64,000 nucleotides of DNA from Trichocoleus desertorum NBK24 (GTDB taxonomy: Bacteria; Cyanobacteriota; Cyanobacteriia; FACHB-46): NCBI RefSeq assembly GCF_030409055.1, contig NZ_CP116619.1, forward strand, positions 5,076,924-5,140,923, written 5' to 3'. Each line of letters starts with the position of its first letter. Position 1 is the first letter of the stretch. Made by a program: the position numbers and the translations under genes. Of this stretch, positions 27,753 to 36,982 are shown in pieces. The notes under the pieces were generated by a model, which ran no database searches, was not told where the DNA came from, and worked only from the letters and a program-made list of their open reading frames with translations.

Positions 27753-27903
27753 TGGAGTTCCTGAAAATCGTCACTTCGCCCATCCTACAAGCTTGATCCC
27801 GAACAGCAAGGGGGGTATGACCCATCACTAGCCGATTTTAGAGGACGTTTCCGTTTGGGAGAGGCGATCGCAGTTGCAAAACCAAAGAGTTGGCAGAATG
27901 TGA

Positions 27904-29040
27904 CTACCGCTTCTCAATGGGCACATAGGGAGCTTCGTGAGTCCCGGTATAGATCTGGGTGGGGCGGAAAATGCGGTTTTCGGCGAGTTGTTCTTTCCAG
28001 TGGGCCAGCCAACCAGCCACCCGCGAGATGGCAAAGACAGGCGTAAACAAATCGGTGGGAATGCCCAATTTGCTGTAGACCAGACCAGAGTAGAAATCTA
28101 CGTTAGGATAAATTCCCTTGTGGGCCAATTTTTCTGCTACAGCCTGCTCTAGCTCGATCGCAATATCGTAGTACTTATCTCGGCCAAACTTCTCGAATAG
28201 CTGTTCGGCCAGATTTTGCAAGATGGTGGCTCTGGGGTCTTTGACTTTGTAGACACGGTGCCCAAAGCCCATAATTTTCGCTTTGCGCTCCAACAGGTCA
28301 TCTAGGTAAGGGCGGACATTAGCAACAGAGCCAATCCCTTCCAGCATCGCCACCACTTCTTCGTTCGCGCCCCCGTGGAGCGGGCCAGCCAAGGTGCCAA
28401 CAGCTGAAGCAATCACGGCATAGGGGTCAGTCAGGGTCGAGGCTGTGACCATTGCCGAAAAAGTCGAAGCATTGATCGTGTGCTCGGCATGTAGCGTCAG
28501 GCAAACATCAAAGACTCGTGCGGCTAAAGGGTCTGGTTCTTGCTCATTCAGCATGTACAAGAAGTTAGCAGCATAGCCCAAATCATCTCTGGGCTGGACT
28601 GGGTCGTTGCCTTTGCGAATCAGTTGGAATGCCGCTACCATGGTTGGAATTTTGGCGAGCAAACGCACCGCTGCCGCACGAATATAAGCGGGGTTGTGCA
28701 GATCCCGGCGAGAGTAGAACAGACCCAGCGCGGCGGCTGAAGCTTGCAGCGCATCCATAGGGTGCCCGCTTTCTGGGAAGCATTTCATCATGTCCCGCAC
28801 ACGGAATTTTACGCGGCGGTGGTACTGAATTTCATCTTGAAAGGCAGTGAGTTCTGCTTGGGTCGGCAATTCGCCCCAAATCAGTAAATAGGCAGTTTCC
28901 AGGAAGGTACTCTTTTCTGCGAGTTCTTCAATCCGGATACCGCGATATTCCAGAACACCGCGCTGACCATCAACGTAGCTAATACTGGATTGGGTGGCAG
29001 GAATATTCTCTAGACCTGGCCGATACTCGCAGATAGACAT
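27904..29040 (-). CDS. gltA: Citrate synthase
   Basis: A 378-residue citrate synthase, which condenses oxaloacetate and acetyl-CoA at the entry of the (branched) TCA cycle. The family start ICEYRPGLENIPATQSSISYVDG follows the ATG at 29040. The catalytic residues lie in LHAEHTINAST (first His), GPLHGGANEEV (second His) and NVDFYSG (Asp). An upstream in-frame start at 29142 adds 34 basic residues that do not fit the family and overlap a repeat. It lies upstream of ndhA on the same strand but has its own terminator. Confidence 0.96.
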   Translation of the reverse strand: MSICEYRPGLENIPATQSSISYVDGQRGVLEYRGIRIEELAEKSTFLETAYLLIWGELPTQAELTAFQDEIQYHRRVKFRVRDMMKCFPESGHPMDALQASAAALGLFYSRRDLHNPAYIRAAAVRLLAKIPTMVAAFQLIRKGNDPVQPRDDLGYAANFLYMLNEQEPDPLAARVFDVCLTLHAEHTINASTFSAMVTASTLTDPYAVIASAVGTLAGPLHGGANEEVVAMLEGIGSVANVRPYLDDLLERKAKIMGFGHRVYKVKDPRATILQNLAEQLFEKFGRDKYYDIAIELEQAVAEKLAHKGIYPNVDFYSGLVYSKLGIPTDLFTPVFAISRVAGWLAHWKEQLAENRIFRPTQIYTGTHEAPYVPIEKR

Positions 29041-29082
29041 GGCTCTACCGTCCGGTTGCTTAAGACATACTGAGGCTATATG

Positions 29083-29160
29083 ACGACGGGGTGCAGGGGT
29101 GAAACTCCTGCGTAGGGGCACCGCCCCCACCCCCTTGTTCACAAACAGGTTGTGAACCCT
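29083..29160. repeat. GC-rich repeat-like segment with hairpin upstream of gltA
   Basis: A G/C-skewed stretch (GTAGGGGCACCGCCCC and following C-runs) ends in a perfect hairpin GTTCACAA-ACAGG-TTGTGAAC at 29137-29157. Similar C/G-run segments are scattered in many cyanobacterial genomes, so I read it as a dispersed intergenic repeat. It has no coding signal. Confidence 0.5.
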
Positions 29161-29199
29161 ATATCTAGGCTAACTTACCAGAAAACTGCTAGGGAAGTG

Positions 29200-29697
29200 T
29201 TATAGCAAGAACTTCGGTGGGCTGAGCCAAAATAGAGAACTATTTGCGATCGCCTGACCCGATCCTGGGATTGTTAGCCCAATCACTCCAGCTTTTTTTA
29301 ATACCAAACCATCCCGCGCTTGTCCCCAAACCAGGGTTTCTACCCAGTTGCCCAGATCTGGCTGATGCCCCACGATCGCTAAACGAGCATTAGGGTGCGA
29401 TCGCTGCCACTCATCAAACCAGATTAACCAAGCCTCTAAACTGCCATTGGGCGCTAAATAGTCTGATACTTCTAGCTGAGAACTTAAGCCCTCAGATTGC
29501 AAGATTTCTGCTGTCTGATGTGCCCGGACTAGAGGACTTGTGAGAATTAAGTCAAATTGCAGCTTGAGTTCAACCAAGCGCTTGGCAACCTGACGAGTTT
29601 TGCGACGACCCTCCTCGGTGAGAGGGCGATCGTCATCGTGAGCATAAGTACCCCGCTCTGCCGCAATGCCGTGACGGATGAAGTAGAGATCAGACAT
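29200..29697 (-). CDS. sixA: Phosphohistidine phosphatase SixA
   Basis: A 165-residue histidine phosphatase. The RHG catalytic motif is in DLYFIRHGIAAERG, DDRPLTEEGRRKTRQVA follows, TSPLVRAHQTAEIL supplies the Arg of the second motif, and VGHQPDL holds the second catalytic His. SixA removes phosphate from HPt domains of phosphorelay proteins in E. coli. Given the HPt-bearing kinase at 10171-13620, a similar role is possible here, but proximity gives no proof. It lies about 160 bases downstream of nothing on its strand but the DHH gene (110 bases). Confidence 0.92.
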   Translation of the reverse strand: MSDLYFIRHGIAAERGTYAHDDDRPLTEEGRRKTRQVAKRLVELKLQFDLILTSPLVRAHQTAEILQSEGLSSQLEVSDYLAPNGSLEAWLIWFDEWQRSHPNARLAIVGHQPDLGNWVETLVWGQARDGLVLKKAGVIGLTIPGSGQAIANSSLFWLSPPKFLL

Positions 29698-29711
29698 CGC
29701 AACTCCTTGCT

Positions 29712-29792
29712 AAAAGCAATCTAACCCCAGCCCCTTCCCCAAGCTAAATTCAAAGCCCCTCTTTTGTAGGAGAGGGGTTTGGGGAGAGGTCA
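29712..29792. repeat. Dispersed C/G-rich intergenic repeat with hairpin
   Basis: The segment starts CTAACCCCAGCCCCTTCCC and ends GAGAGGGGTTTGGGGAGAGG. Its halves are imperfectly complementary (GCCCCTCT with AGAGGGG around GTAGG). Sequences of this form are frequent between genes in cyanobacteria. It separates sixA from the DHH phosphoesterase gene and may also act as a terminator. Confidence 0.6.
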
Positions 29793-29806
29793 ACAGCCTA
29801 AGCGAG

Positions 29807-31078
29807 CTAAATAAACGTATCTTCCGGGTTCACCAGTCGCAGCAGCTTTTGCTTGATTTGGGCATCAAAGACTTCCCATTTCATCTTGGCGTACTCAGCA
29901 TTCTCGTTGAAGCCAGAGAGAAATCCCATCGGAATTTCAAACCCGCCTGCGGTGAAGCGACCGCCACCAAAAAAACGGCCTTGGGCATCTTGACCAAAGG
30001 CTTCCTTAATAAACTCGTCCGGGTCGAGAGTAATCTTGCTAGTTCGCAAGGAGCCAATCACGACTTCGAGTTCTTCGTCCTCATCATGCACAATGCCATA
30101 AACTACAGCCGTATGGACGTTTTCTTCTGTGACCAAAAAGTCTGCGGCTTGCGGAATGGCATCGCGATCGTCGTAGCGTAAGTAACCCACCCCAGCGATC
30201 GAGAAGTTGTTTTGCACAATCCGGTTGCGCAGCGATCGCTCAATCACGTCCATCACCCGTTTAGAACGAGCGGACTGAAGGACTGCGTTGAGCAACTGGG
30301 TGTCGTAGAACCGACTCAAATAGGCAGCAGCGAGAAAGTCTTCCTCTTGCGCCTGCATCAGAGTATTAGTGTCAGAGCGCAGACCATGCATTAAGGCAGT
30401 GGCACACTTCACATGCTGGCTAATGCTGCTATCTAAAGTTAGTAAGCCTGCTTGGAGATAGTGAGCGCAAATGGTGGCAGTGGCACGGGTATGAGGGCGA
30501 ATGTCGCAGAATTCTGGATTGAGTCCACCCTGCATACTATGGTGGTCGATCACCACAGTGACTGGGATGCCTGCTTGCTGCACTAAGCTGAGAAGTTGGC
30601 TGGTGGTGCCTTGGTTGTCAATCAGGGCACAGCCTTGATAAGCCGATAAATCTTTAGTCCTGGTACTTTGCGCCGTCCAGCGCTGTACAGGCAGATTGGT
30701 GAGCTTGACCAAGGCAATGTTTTCTTGGTGGCTAAGGGTGCCAGCGTAAACAATTTCACACTGGATGTTGTACTGTTCTGCAATCAGCTTGTAGGCCCAG
30801 GCAGAAGACAAGGCATCTGGATCTGGAAAATCTTGCAGAATAATCAGTTGTCGCTCGCCTTGGTGGCGTTCTAAAGTTTGGCGGAGCGCTTCTACTTTCT
30901 GGTCAGGTTTGGAGTCAAATGAGCGGTGAACTTGGCGATCGCTGACATTTGGAGTAGATCGAACCTCTGGATACTCAACCACTGGATGTTCAACAGACTT
31001 AGCTTCCACGATAGGTTCTGCCGCTGATTCTGAGTTTAAAACTAAACTGTTGCGAGCCCTAAGCGAATTAGATGGCAT
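29807..31078 (-). CDS. DHH-family phosphoesterase (NrnA/RecJ-like)
   Basis: A 423-residue protein. A variable N-terminal ~60 residues precede the DHH domain, with DFPDPDALSSAWAYKLI as the first metal motif, ALIDNQG as the second and VVIDHHSMQGG as the DHH motif itself. The C-terminal DHHA1-type domain ends in FFGGGRFTAGGFEIP. The usual GGGH is GGGR here. The family hydrolyses short oligonucleotides, pAp or cyclic dinucleotide products using Mn. The cyanobacterial subgroup is widespread but its substrate is not known to me. No Shine-Dalgarno is visible at the ATG. Confidence 0.85.
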   Translation of the reverse strand: MPSNSLRARNSLVLNSESAAEPIVEAKSVEHPVVEYPEVRSTPNVSDRQVHRSFDSKPDQKVEALRQTLERHQGERQLIILQDFPDPDALSSAWAYKLIAEQYNIQCEIVYAGTLSHQENIALVKLTNLPVQRWTAQSTRTKDLSAYQGCALIDNQGTTSQLLSLVQQAGIPVTVVIDHHSMQGGLNPEFCDIRPHTRATATICAHYLQAGLLTLDSSISQHVKCATALMHGLRSDTNTLMQAQEEDFLAAAYLSRFYDTQLLNAVLQSARSKRVMDVIERSLRNRIVQNNFSIAGVGYLRYDDRDAIPQAADFLVTEENVHTAVVYGIVHDEDEELEVVIGSLRTSKITLDPDEFIKEAFGQDAQGRFFGGGRFTAGGFEIPMGFLSGFNENAEYAKMKWEVFDAQIKQKLLRLVNPEDTFI

Positions 31079-31281
31079 ACTGGCACAAAGTTGGGGTTAG
31101 AAGTCTCGTCTCCCAATCGCAGCAAGGCTAGCTTGGCAAGAATCAGCGATTGAGCCGTCGATCTGTACATTCTGATCTTCGCAAAAAACTCGCAGAACGA
31201 CATACTACCCGCAGAGTACCTACGAAGCGGTAGATAGCGCCAGCATCCCACTTTACCTCTCAGGCGCTAAAAACACCAATT

Positions 31282-31311
31282 AAAAACCCCGTGCTTGCCT
31301 AAACACGGGGG
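31282..31311 (-). terminator. Intrinsic terminator of the HNH gene
   Basis: On the minus strand CCCCGTG (31304-31310 region) pairs with CACGGGG (31287-31293 region) and is followed by TTTTTA. It begins directly after the stop codon of the HNH gene at 31312. Confidence 0.85.
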
Positions 31312-31809
31312 TCAGATACCAATTACATATTTGCGCCATTCCTGATGCCCGCCGTTTTTGACGTGCTTTGTGACTTCAAAGTAGAGGCCACTATGAGGTT
31401 TGCGCGGTGGATACTCTAGCGGCATGTTGGCTTCTTTCGGAGTGCGGTTGCCTTTTTTGACATTACAGCGAACACAAGCAGTCACAATATTTTCCCAGCT
31501 ATCACCGCCGCCTCGCGATCGCGGGATGACATGATCGAGGGTCAGGTCGTCGCCGCTGTAGCCACAGTATTGACAAGAGTGACTATCTCGGTGGAGGATA
31601 TTTCGTCGGGTGAGTGGAATTTCCTTATAAGGAACCCGGACATAATGCCGCAGCCGAATCACCGTTGGCAGTGGAAAATCAGAGTAGACACATTTGCCGT
31701 TGTGTTCTACCTGTTCTGCTTTGCCTTTGAGAAGTAAAACGATCGCCCGTCGCCAGCTCGTAATGTTGAGTGGTTCGTAGGAGGCGTTTAGCACCAGAAC
31801 CTTGCTCAT
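31312..31809 (-). CDS. HNH endonuclease family protein
   Basis: A 165-residue protein with the N-terminal VLVLNASYEPLNITSWRRA segment and an HNH domain: CQYCGYSGDDLTLDHVIPRSRGGG, then NIVTACVRCNVKKGNRTP. This type is conserved across cyanobacteria and many other bacteria as a stand-alone chromosomal gene, unlike the accessory HNH genes at 18927 and 46018. Its role is unknown, possibly in DNA repair. A terminator follows at once. Confidence 0.9.
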   Translation of the reverse strand: MSKVLVLNASYEPLNITSWRRAIVLLLKGKAEQVEHNGKCVYSDFPLPTVIRLRHYVRVPYKEIPLTRRNILHRDSHSCQYCGYSGDDLTLDHVIPRSRGGGDSWENIVTACVRCNVKKGNRTPKEANMPLEYPPRKPHSGLYFEVTKHVKNGGHQEWRKYVIGI

Positions 31810-31893
31810 TGATGGTTGACAGAGAGAATATTTTTACAGATAGTAACACAGCTAACATCTGCTCTGCCGCACCTAGAAGGGAGTTAAGCCTAG

Positions 31894-34800
31894 CTAGGCC
31901 GCTTCAATCTCAGAAACAGCTTTTCTTCCCATTAGAAGATAAGTTTTCATGGCTCCCCTGCCCTTGATCGGAATTTCGCCCCGCTCGATAAACAAGTACT
32001 TGTCTTTGAGGCATTGGTAGGTGCTGGCTGTCACCTGAATGCAACCCGCTATCCCTTCCGATTCCATCCGACTCGCAATGTTGACGGTGTCGCCCCAGAG
32101 GTCGTAGATAAACTTCTTGATCCCGATCACCCCAGCTACCACGGGGCCTGTATTGATGCCAATCCGAATCGGAAAGATTTCTTCTTGCTCTAAGTTGAGT
32201 TGGGCGATCGCGGTCTGCATATCCAAGGCCATTTCAGCCATCGCCTCAGCATGGTCTTGGCGAGGCAGAGGCACCCCCCCAACTGCCATATAGGCATCAC
32301 CAATGGTTTTGATTTTCTCTAGGCCGTGGCGTTCGGCTAAGCGGTCAAAGGCAGAGAAAATTTGGTTGAGCAAATTGACCAGCTCGGTGGGCGACATGCG
32401 AGCCGCCAGTTGCGTAAAGTTGACGATGTCAGCAAAGAGCACCGTCACGGATGGGAAGCTATCCGCGATCGCGCCAGGACTTTGCTTGAGTTTTTCGGCG
32501 ATCGCTTGGGGCAGAATATTGAGCAATAATTCTTCGCTTTTGGCCTGCTGCAACCGCAAAGCAGATTCAAACCGCTTGCGATCGGTGATGTCGGCCACAG
32601 TGCCTTCATAGTAGAGAAGTTGCCCTTTGGCATCATGCACCGCCCGTGCGGTTTCAGAAATCCAAATCTGGTTGCCATCTCGCCGAATCACCTCTGATTC
32701 AAAGCGAGATACCACTCCCTCTGCTTCTAAAGCCAGGATGAATTCGCTGCGGCGATCAGGTTCTATATAAAGCTGCTCAGCATTGGTCAGATTGGCGATC
32801 AAATCCTCAGGGCTACTGTAACCGTAAATTTTAGCCAGAGCGGGGTTGGCACTGAGGTAACTGCCGTTGGGTGCCGTTTGGAAAATCCCTTCCAATGAGT
32901 TCTCAAAAATACTACGATATTTCTCTTCAGCGAGGCGTAACGCTTCTTCCGCTCGTTTCCGTTGCATCACCGAGCCTAGCTGTGTGGCTACCGCTGACAC
33001 CAGTTCGACTAAGCTTCGATCTTCTTCTCTCGCCTCAAACATAAAAAAGACCAGGATAGCTAGCACCTCACTATCTGCGGTAATCGGTACCCCAAACCCT
33101 GCCCTCAGACCTACCTCAAGCGCAATATGCACTCTCATAAAGTGGTGATGTGCTTCCTGGGAGACATCCTGAATCCACTCTGGTTCCTTAGAGAGCCAGA
33201 CTCGGCCTGGGAGGCCCGTTCCCAAGGGAAACGTAAAGGCTTCGCTTAAATACCGAAAATCCTCCATCACAGCAGAGTTGCTATACCAAGCTGGGCTGAG
33301 TTCTAACCCTGCTCGTTCTGGGGTCAAGACCCAAGCTTCTCCATAATCCCAATCGGTCGCTTCACAAACTTTAGTCAGAGCCACTTTGAGAGCGGTGGCA
33401 AAATCTTCAGCTTCACTAATCGCTTGAGTGACGTTTTGCAGCAATTGGACGGCTGTAGCTGCCTGCTTACGTTTGGTGATGTCGTAGAGAGTGCCGGATA
33501 CCCCTAAAACCCGACCCTTGGCATCTAAGGTGAGTTGGGATTCTAATTCCATCCAGCACAGCTTGCTGTCTTTGCTCACAAGCCGTACTTCAGCTCGGTA
33601 ATCGGTTGCCTCTTGGGTCATCAAGCGCTGAAATTGCTGCCGATGATGAGGTCGATCTTCTGGGTGAATGTAGCTGAGAAAAGGTTTGCCTAGGCTTTCC
33701 TCTAAAGCAAACCCAGTAATTTTGTCCCAGGCAGGGTTGAGAAACTGCCAAAGCCCTGCCCCATCAATTTGAAAAATGACTTCTTTAACGTGATCGACGA
33801 CCGACCGATAGCTCTCCTGGCTGTGGCGGAGCTGTCGTTGAGATTTTCCTAATGCTTCTAGCATTTGATTGATCGCCGCACCCAGACTAGATAGCTCATC
33901 TGAACCCAGGGCCGCTACTCGCAGCGAGAAATCTCCACAGGTGGTAATTTTGCTAACTTCTCGAATCAGGTGAGCGAGTCGTCGCAGTACGAGCCGCTCT
34001 AGAAGCAACAGTGTGCCACTGCCAAACCCTAAACCAATCACGAGCAACGTTAAAAACAAATAGCGCTGACTGGCTTGCCCTTGCTGATAAATTCGTCTCG
34101 GTAGCTCTACGCGCAAGAGCACTGCTGGTTTTCCATTTAGGTCGTTGATTAAGGTGTAGCCTGCGATCGCTTCTCGGTTGAGGGGGTGGACAAAAATGCG
34201 ATCGCTTTCACTTGCCGTCCGAGAGATTATTGGAGGGGCTGGAGAGGCTATTTGAGATCTTGGCTGGAATTGACGAGTTAAATGAGTTTTCGCGGCAACG
34301 AAGTCGAGAGGCAACTGCGGGTCATCAATGCGGTAAACCGAGAGTGCTAAGTGGGTGATGCTGGCAAGACGCTCAACTGTAGTGCTATCTAAATAGCGCC
34401 CCATCAGTAAAGTACCTTGAGCAGGCCCTTTGCCTTCTCCGGTCAAAATTAAACTGGAGGCCACCAACATTGGGCCTTCTGGCAACAACACGACTCCTGC
34501 TAGCTGATTAGTGGAGCTAGGCGGTTGTAGTAGGGAAGGGTGATTGGCTAGATAAGCTTGAATGCTAGGAGGAATTTCTTTTAGTTGCTGAGTTTGAGAG
34601 TCGAAACTTTTGCCAAAAATGGGTTTGCCGGAGGGCTGAGCGTAAAGCATCAGATTGATTTTGAGCCGAGCGATCGTTGCTGTGTTCAGGTTGGTTGTGC
34701 GGTAAGTACTGTTACCGTCCTGAATAAACTCATAGGTATCGTTCCACTCGGCCCAGTCATGAACAGTGAAATTTAGTTTGGCAATTTCTTCAGAAAAAGC

Positions 34801-34962
34801 ATCGCTGGCTCGCTCGACGTTGCGTTGAGTGTCTTCTGCTTCTAACTTGGCAAAACTACTCAACAAAATAGTGGATGAGCTGGTATAGAAGACTCCCACG
34901 AGGCCAAGCAGCGCCACGCTGATCATCAGTAAAGTTCTCTGGCGCAGTTTCATTGAATTCAC
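31894..34962 (-). CDS. Class III adenylate cyclase with CHASE4, HAMP, PAS and GAF domains
   Basis: A 1022-residue sensor. An N-terminal membrane helix (about 10-35) precedes an extracytoplasmic CHASE4-like domain with the AKLNFTVHDWAEWNDTY motif. A second helix (about 300-322), HAMP (about 320-370), PAS (about 375-495), GAF (about 505-660), PAS (about 670-790) and the cyclase domain (about 830-1010) follow. The cyclase has metal-binding VTVLFADIVNFT, substrate Lys in EKIKTIGDAYM, and Asp in YDLWGDTVNIASRME. The Lys/Asp pair specifies ATP rather than GTP. It would make cAMP in response to an external ligand and an internal PAS/GAF signal. The gene is monocistronic and faces away from alr. Confidence 0.94.
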   Translation of the reverse strand: MNSMKLRQRTLLMISVALLGLVGVFYTSSSTILLSSFAKLEAEDTQRNVERASDAFSEEIAKLNFTVHDWAEWNDTYEFIQDGNSTYRTTNLNTATIARLKINLMLYAQPSGKPIFGKSFDSQTQQLKEIPPSIQAYLANHPSLLQPPSSTNQLAGVVLLPEGPMLVASSLILTGEGKGPAQGTLLMGRYLDSTTVERLASITHLALSVYRIDDPQLPLDFVAAKTHLTRQFQPRSQIASPAPPIISRTASESDRIFVHPLNREAIAGYTLINDLNGKPAVLLRVELPRRIYQQGQASQRYLFLTLLVIGLGFGSGTLLLLERLVLRRLAHLIREVSKITTCGDFSLRVAALGSDELSSLGAAINQMLEALGKSQRQLRHSQESYRSVVDHVKEVIFQIDGAGLWQFLNPAWDKITGFALEESLGKPFLSYIHPEDRPHHRQQFQRLMTQEATDYRAEVRLVSKDSKLCWMELESQLTLDAKGRVLGVSGTLYDITKRKQAATAVQLLQNVTQAISEAEDFATALKVALTKVCEATDWDYGEAWVLTPERAGLELSPAWYSNSAVMEDFRYLSEAFTFPLGTGLPGRVWLSKEPEWIQDVSQEAHHHFMRVHIALEVGLRAGFGVPITADSEVLAILVFFMFEAREEDRSLVELVSAVATQLGSVMQRKRAEEALRLAEEKYRSIFENSLEGIFQTAPNGSYLSANPALAKIYGYSSPEDLIANLTNAEQLYIEPDRRSEFILALEAEGVVSRFESEVIRRDGNQIWISETARAVHDAKGQLLYYEGTVADITDRKRFESALRLQQAKSEELLLNILPQAIAEKLKQSPGAIADSFPSVTVLFADIVNFTQLAARMSPTELVNLLNQIFSAFDRLAERHGLEKIKTIGDAYMAVGGVPLPRQDHAEAMAEMALDMQTAIAQLNLEQEEIFPIRIGINTGPVVAGVIGIKKFIYDLWGDTVNIASRMESEGIAGCIQVTASTYQCLKDKYLFIERGEIPIKGRGAMKTYLLMGRKAVSEIEAA

Positions 34963-35473
34963 TCCGCAGAATTCTGTAACGTTGACGCCTGCATCAGACT
35001 CTTCTCCACTTCAGACCCTGTAGTCTCTGATACTTTCTAGCGGTAGGTTGCAACTCAACCATCATTTTGCTTGCTTTCCTGGCGAAGCCCGAAGAATCCA
35101 ATCGTACGTTTATCCTTCTCTCTAAATCAACATCCTAAATGCGGGTTCGTCTCAGTAAAAATGCTGGACTTGTTGATAGTTTCTTTAACCAAGGGACGCT
35201 AACTAAAGGTTGCCACTAAAGAGCATTGTTTGTGCCTACAAATTGGCGTTGGTGATCTCTGGATCATTCACGCAAACTTGTGACAATCCGGCGCACTGGT
35301 TAAACTGCTGGTAAATTTTATCAACCAGGCTGGACTCCCAACCCTAGACGGGTGCAAGAGTCCTAGGCCCAGAAGCGACTCTGCGATTAGAGTATGGGTC
35401 GCCGAGCGAGATCTGGGAGCTTTAGTTGGGGGCTTCGGTGTTGAAGTGGTGTGAGTGGAAGGAGGGAAGGAAT
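34963..35473. other. Intergenic region between divergent cyclase and alr genes
   Basis: A 511-base stretch between two divergent genes, with room for both promoters. The alr end carries GGAGGGAAGG just before the ATG. A minus-strand frame at 35268-35492 has no family resemblance or Shine-Dalgarno. No tRNA, riboswitch or repeat was recognised. Confidence 0.45.
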
Positions 35474-36694
35474 ATGTTGGGCTGGGAGCCAAGTTTAAGG
35501 ACTACATCTTTACAGCGTGAGGTGCCTAGAGAACCTCTGTGTGAGCGGGCTTGGGTAGAAGTCGATTTGAATGCCTTGGCACATAATATTCGGCAGATCA
35601 AGGGGTTGCTAGCGCCTAAAACGTCACTCATGGCAGTGGTGAAAGCAGATGCCTATGGTCATGGAGCTGTCACTGTGGCCGAGACGGTGCTGCAACATGG
35701 CGCGACTTGGCTAGGAGTCGCAACCATTCCTGAAGGCATTGCGCTCCGAGAGGCAGGCATTGCTGCGCCGATTTTGGTGTTGGGGGCAACCTATACGCCA
35801 GAGCAAATCCGGGCGATCGCTCATTGGCAACTCCAGCCCACGCTGGGCAGTCCTAAGCAGGCGTTAGTGTTCTCAGAAACGCTGAGTGACATGTCTCAGC
35901 CTCCTTTGTTACCTGTCCATATCAAGCTGGATACAGGCATGTCTCGCCTAGGTACGCCTTGGCAACAAGCAATCGCGTTTGTGCAGTTAGTAGAACGTTT
36001 GCCACATTTGAAAATTGCCAGCATTTACTCCCATCTAGCGACTGCCGACAGCCCTGACCCCACGATCATGCGGTTGCAACAAGAACGATTTGAAGCGGCG
36101 ATCGCCCAACTGCAAGCCACAGGAATAGCGTTGCCTCGGCTGCATTTAGCCAACTCAGCAGCGACTCTGACGGATGCAAATTTACATTACGACTTGGTGC
36201 GGGTCGGCCTAGCAATGTATGGTCTCTATCCTGCTCCCCACTTGCAACCAGTGGTAGACCTGAAGCCAGCCCTGCAAGTTAAGGCGCGAGTCACCCAAGT
36301 GAAAACAATTCAGCCAGGCACAGGAGTCAGCTACAGTCACAAGTTCGTTGCTGAGCGAGAAATGACGATTGCAGTGGTGGGGATTGGCTATGCCGATGGG
36401 GTGCCCCGCAATCTGTCTAATCAACTCACAGGGTTAATCCGGGGACGACGGGTGCGACAGTTAGGCGCAGTAACAATGGATCAGCTAATGATCGATGTAA
36501 CCGACATTCCCCATTTAGAGGCTGGGGAAGTAGTGACACTGTTAGGCCAAGATGGCCGCGATCGCATTACTGCTGATGACTGGGCCACCACATTAGGCAC
36601 AATTTCTTGGGAGATCCTGTGTGGTTTCAAGCATCGTTTGCCACGGATAGCTGTCGGACAAAGTTATTCTTCAGAACAGCAACTGTTGTCGTAG
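35474..36694 (+). CDS. alr: Alanine racemase
   Basis: A 406-residue fold-type III PLP enzyme that interconverts L- and D-alanine for peptidoglycan. The PLP Lys is Lys57 in MAVVKADAYGHG. Further family motifs are HIKLDTGMSRLG, LHLANSAAT, VRVGLAMYG and GVSYSHKF. The ATG at 35474 is preferred because GGAGGGAAGG ends three bases before it; an upstream TTG at 35426 would add 16 residues. It converges on a small zinc-ribbon-like gene. Confidence 0.96.
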   Translation: MLGWEPSLRTTSLQREVPREPLCERAWVEVDLNALAHNIRQIKGLLAPKTSLMAVVKADAYGHGAVTVAETVLQHGATWLGVATIPEGIALREAGIAAPILVLGATYTPEQIRAIAHWQLQPTLGSPKQALVFSETLSDMSQPPLLPVHIKLDTGMSRLGTPWQQAIAFVQLVERLPHLKIASIYSHLATADSPDPTIMRLQQERFEAAIAQLQATGIALPRLHLANSAATLTDANLHYDLVRVGLAMYGLYPAPHLQPVVDLKPALQVKARVTQVKTIQPGTGVSYSHKFVAEREMTIAVVGIGYADGVPRNLSNQLTGLIRGRRVRQLGAVTMDQLMIDVTDIPHLEAGEVVTLLGQDGRDRITADDWATTLGTISWEILCGFKHRLPRIAVGQSYSSEQQLLS

Positions 36695-36706
36695 TTTTCT
36701 GGGGCA

Positions 36707-36982
36707 TTACCAAAACCCTGGCAAATCCTGCTGGGGTAACTCGCGGTTGCCAAACTTAGAAGGGGGGCGATCGCTGCTCCAAGCCCACCAAGCAAAGCCG
36801 CACTGACACAGGTAAAACTCTTGCCATTTGCGGCGATGGTTTTCTGTAAACACAGGCGATCGACGATTAATCCAAACTTGTTGGGCTTCTAGGCTGGGTG
36901 CGTGACAGTGGGGGCAATGAAATTCATGGGCGTGAATAGCTGATTGAGTCCAGTCAGGCGAAATTGGATCGAAAGCGTCCAT
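36707..36982 (-). CDS. Small zinc-ribbon-like hypothetical protein
   Basis: A 91-residue protein with FHCPHCHAPS near the N-terminus and FYLCQCGFAWWAWSS in the second half, giving two Cys pairs that suggest a zinc ribbon. The protein ends with a Pro- and Trp-containing tail. Similar small proteins occur in cyanobacteria without assigned function. It ends 12 bases from the convergent alr stop. Confidence 0.75.
   Translation of the reverse strand: MDAFDPISPDWTQSAIHAHEFHCPHCHAPSLEAQQVWINRRSPVFTENHRRKWQEFYLCQCGFAWWAWSSDRPPSKFGNRELPQQDLPGFW

Larger units (their letters stand above)
27348..27903. other. Intergenic region between gltA and ndhA
   Basis: This 556-base gap contains the ndhA promoter/leader at its left end, including the 15-bp inverted repeat at 27385-27420, and the gltA terminator at 27722-27752. 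The middle (about 27430-27715) is AT-rich without a recognisable gene, tRNA or riboswitch. The ndhA promoter is expected here but cannot be pinned to a base. Confidence 0.5.

Noticed and set aside
29083-29160. Insertion-sequence terminal repeat near gltA
   Set aside because: A GC-rich hairpin is present, but no transposase, matching second end or target duplication was found.
31042-31251. Minus-strand frame of 69 residues upstream of the DHH gene
   Set aside because: It overlaps the DHH start in another frame and has no family resemblance or ribosome binding site.
35268-35492. Minus-strand frame in the cyclase-alr gap
   Set aside because: Low-complexity Ser/Thr/Pro translation, no Shine-Dalgarno, and it overlaps the alr Shine-Dalgarno region.
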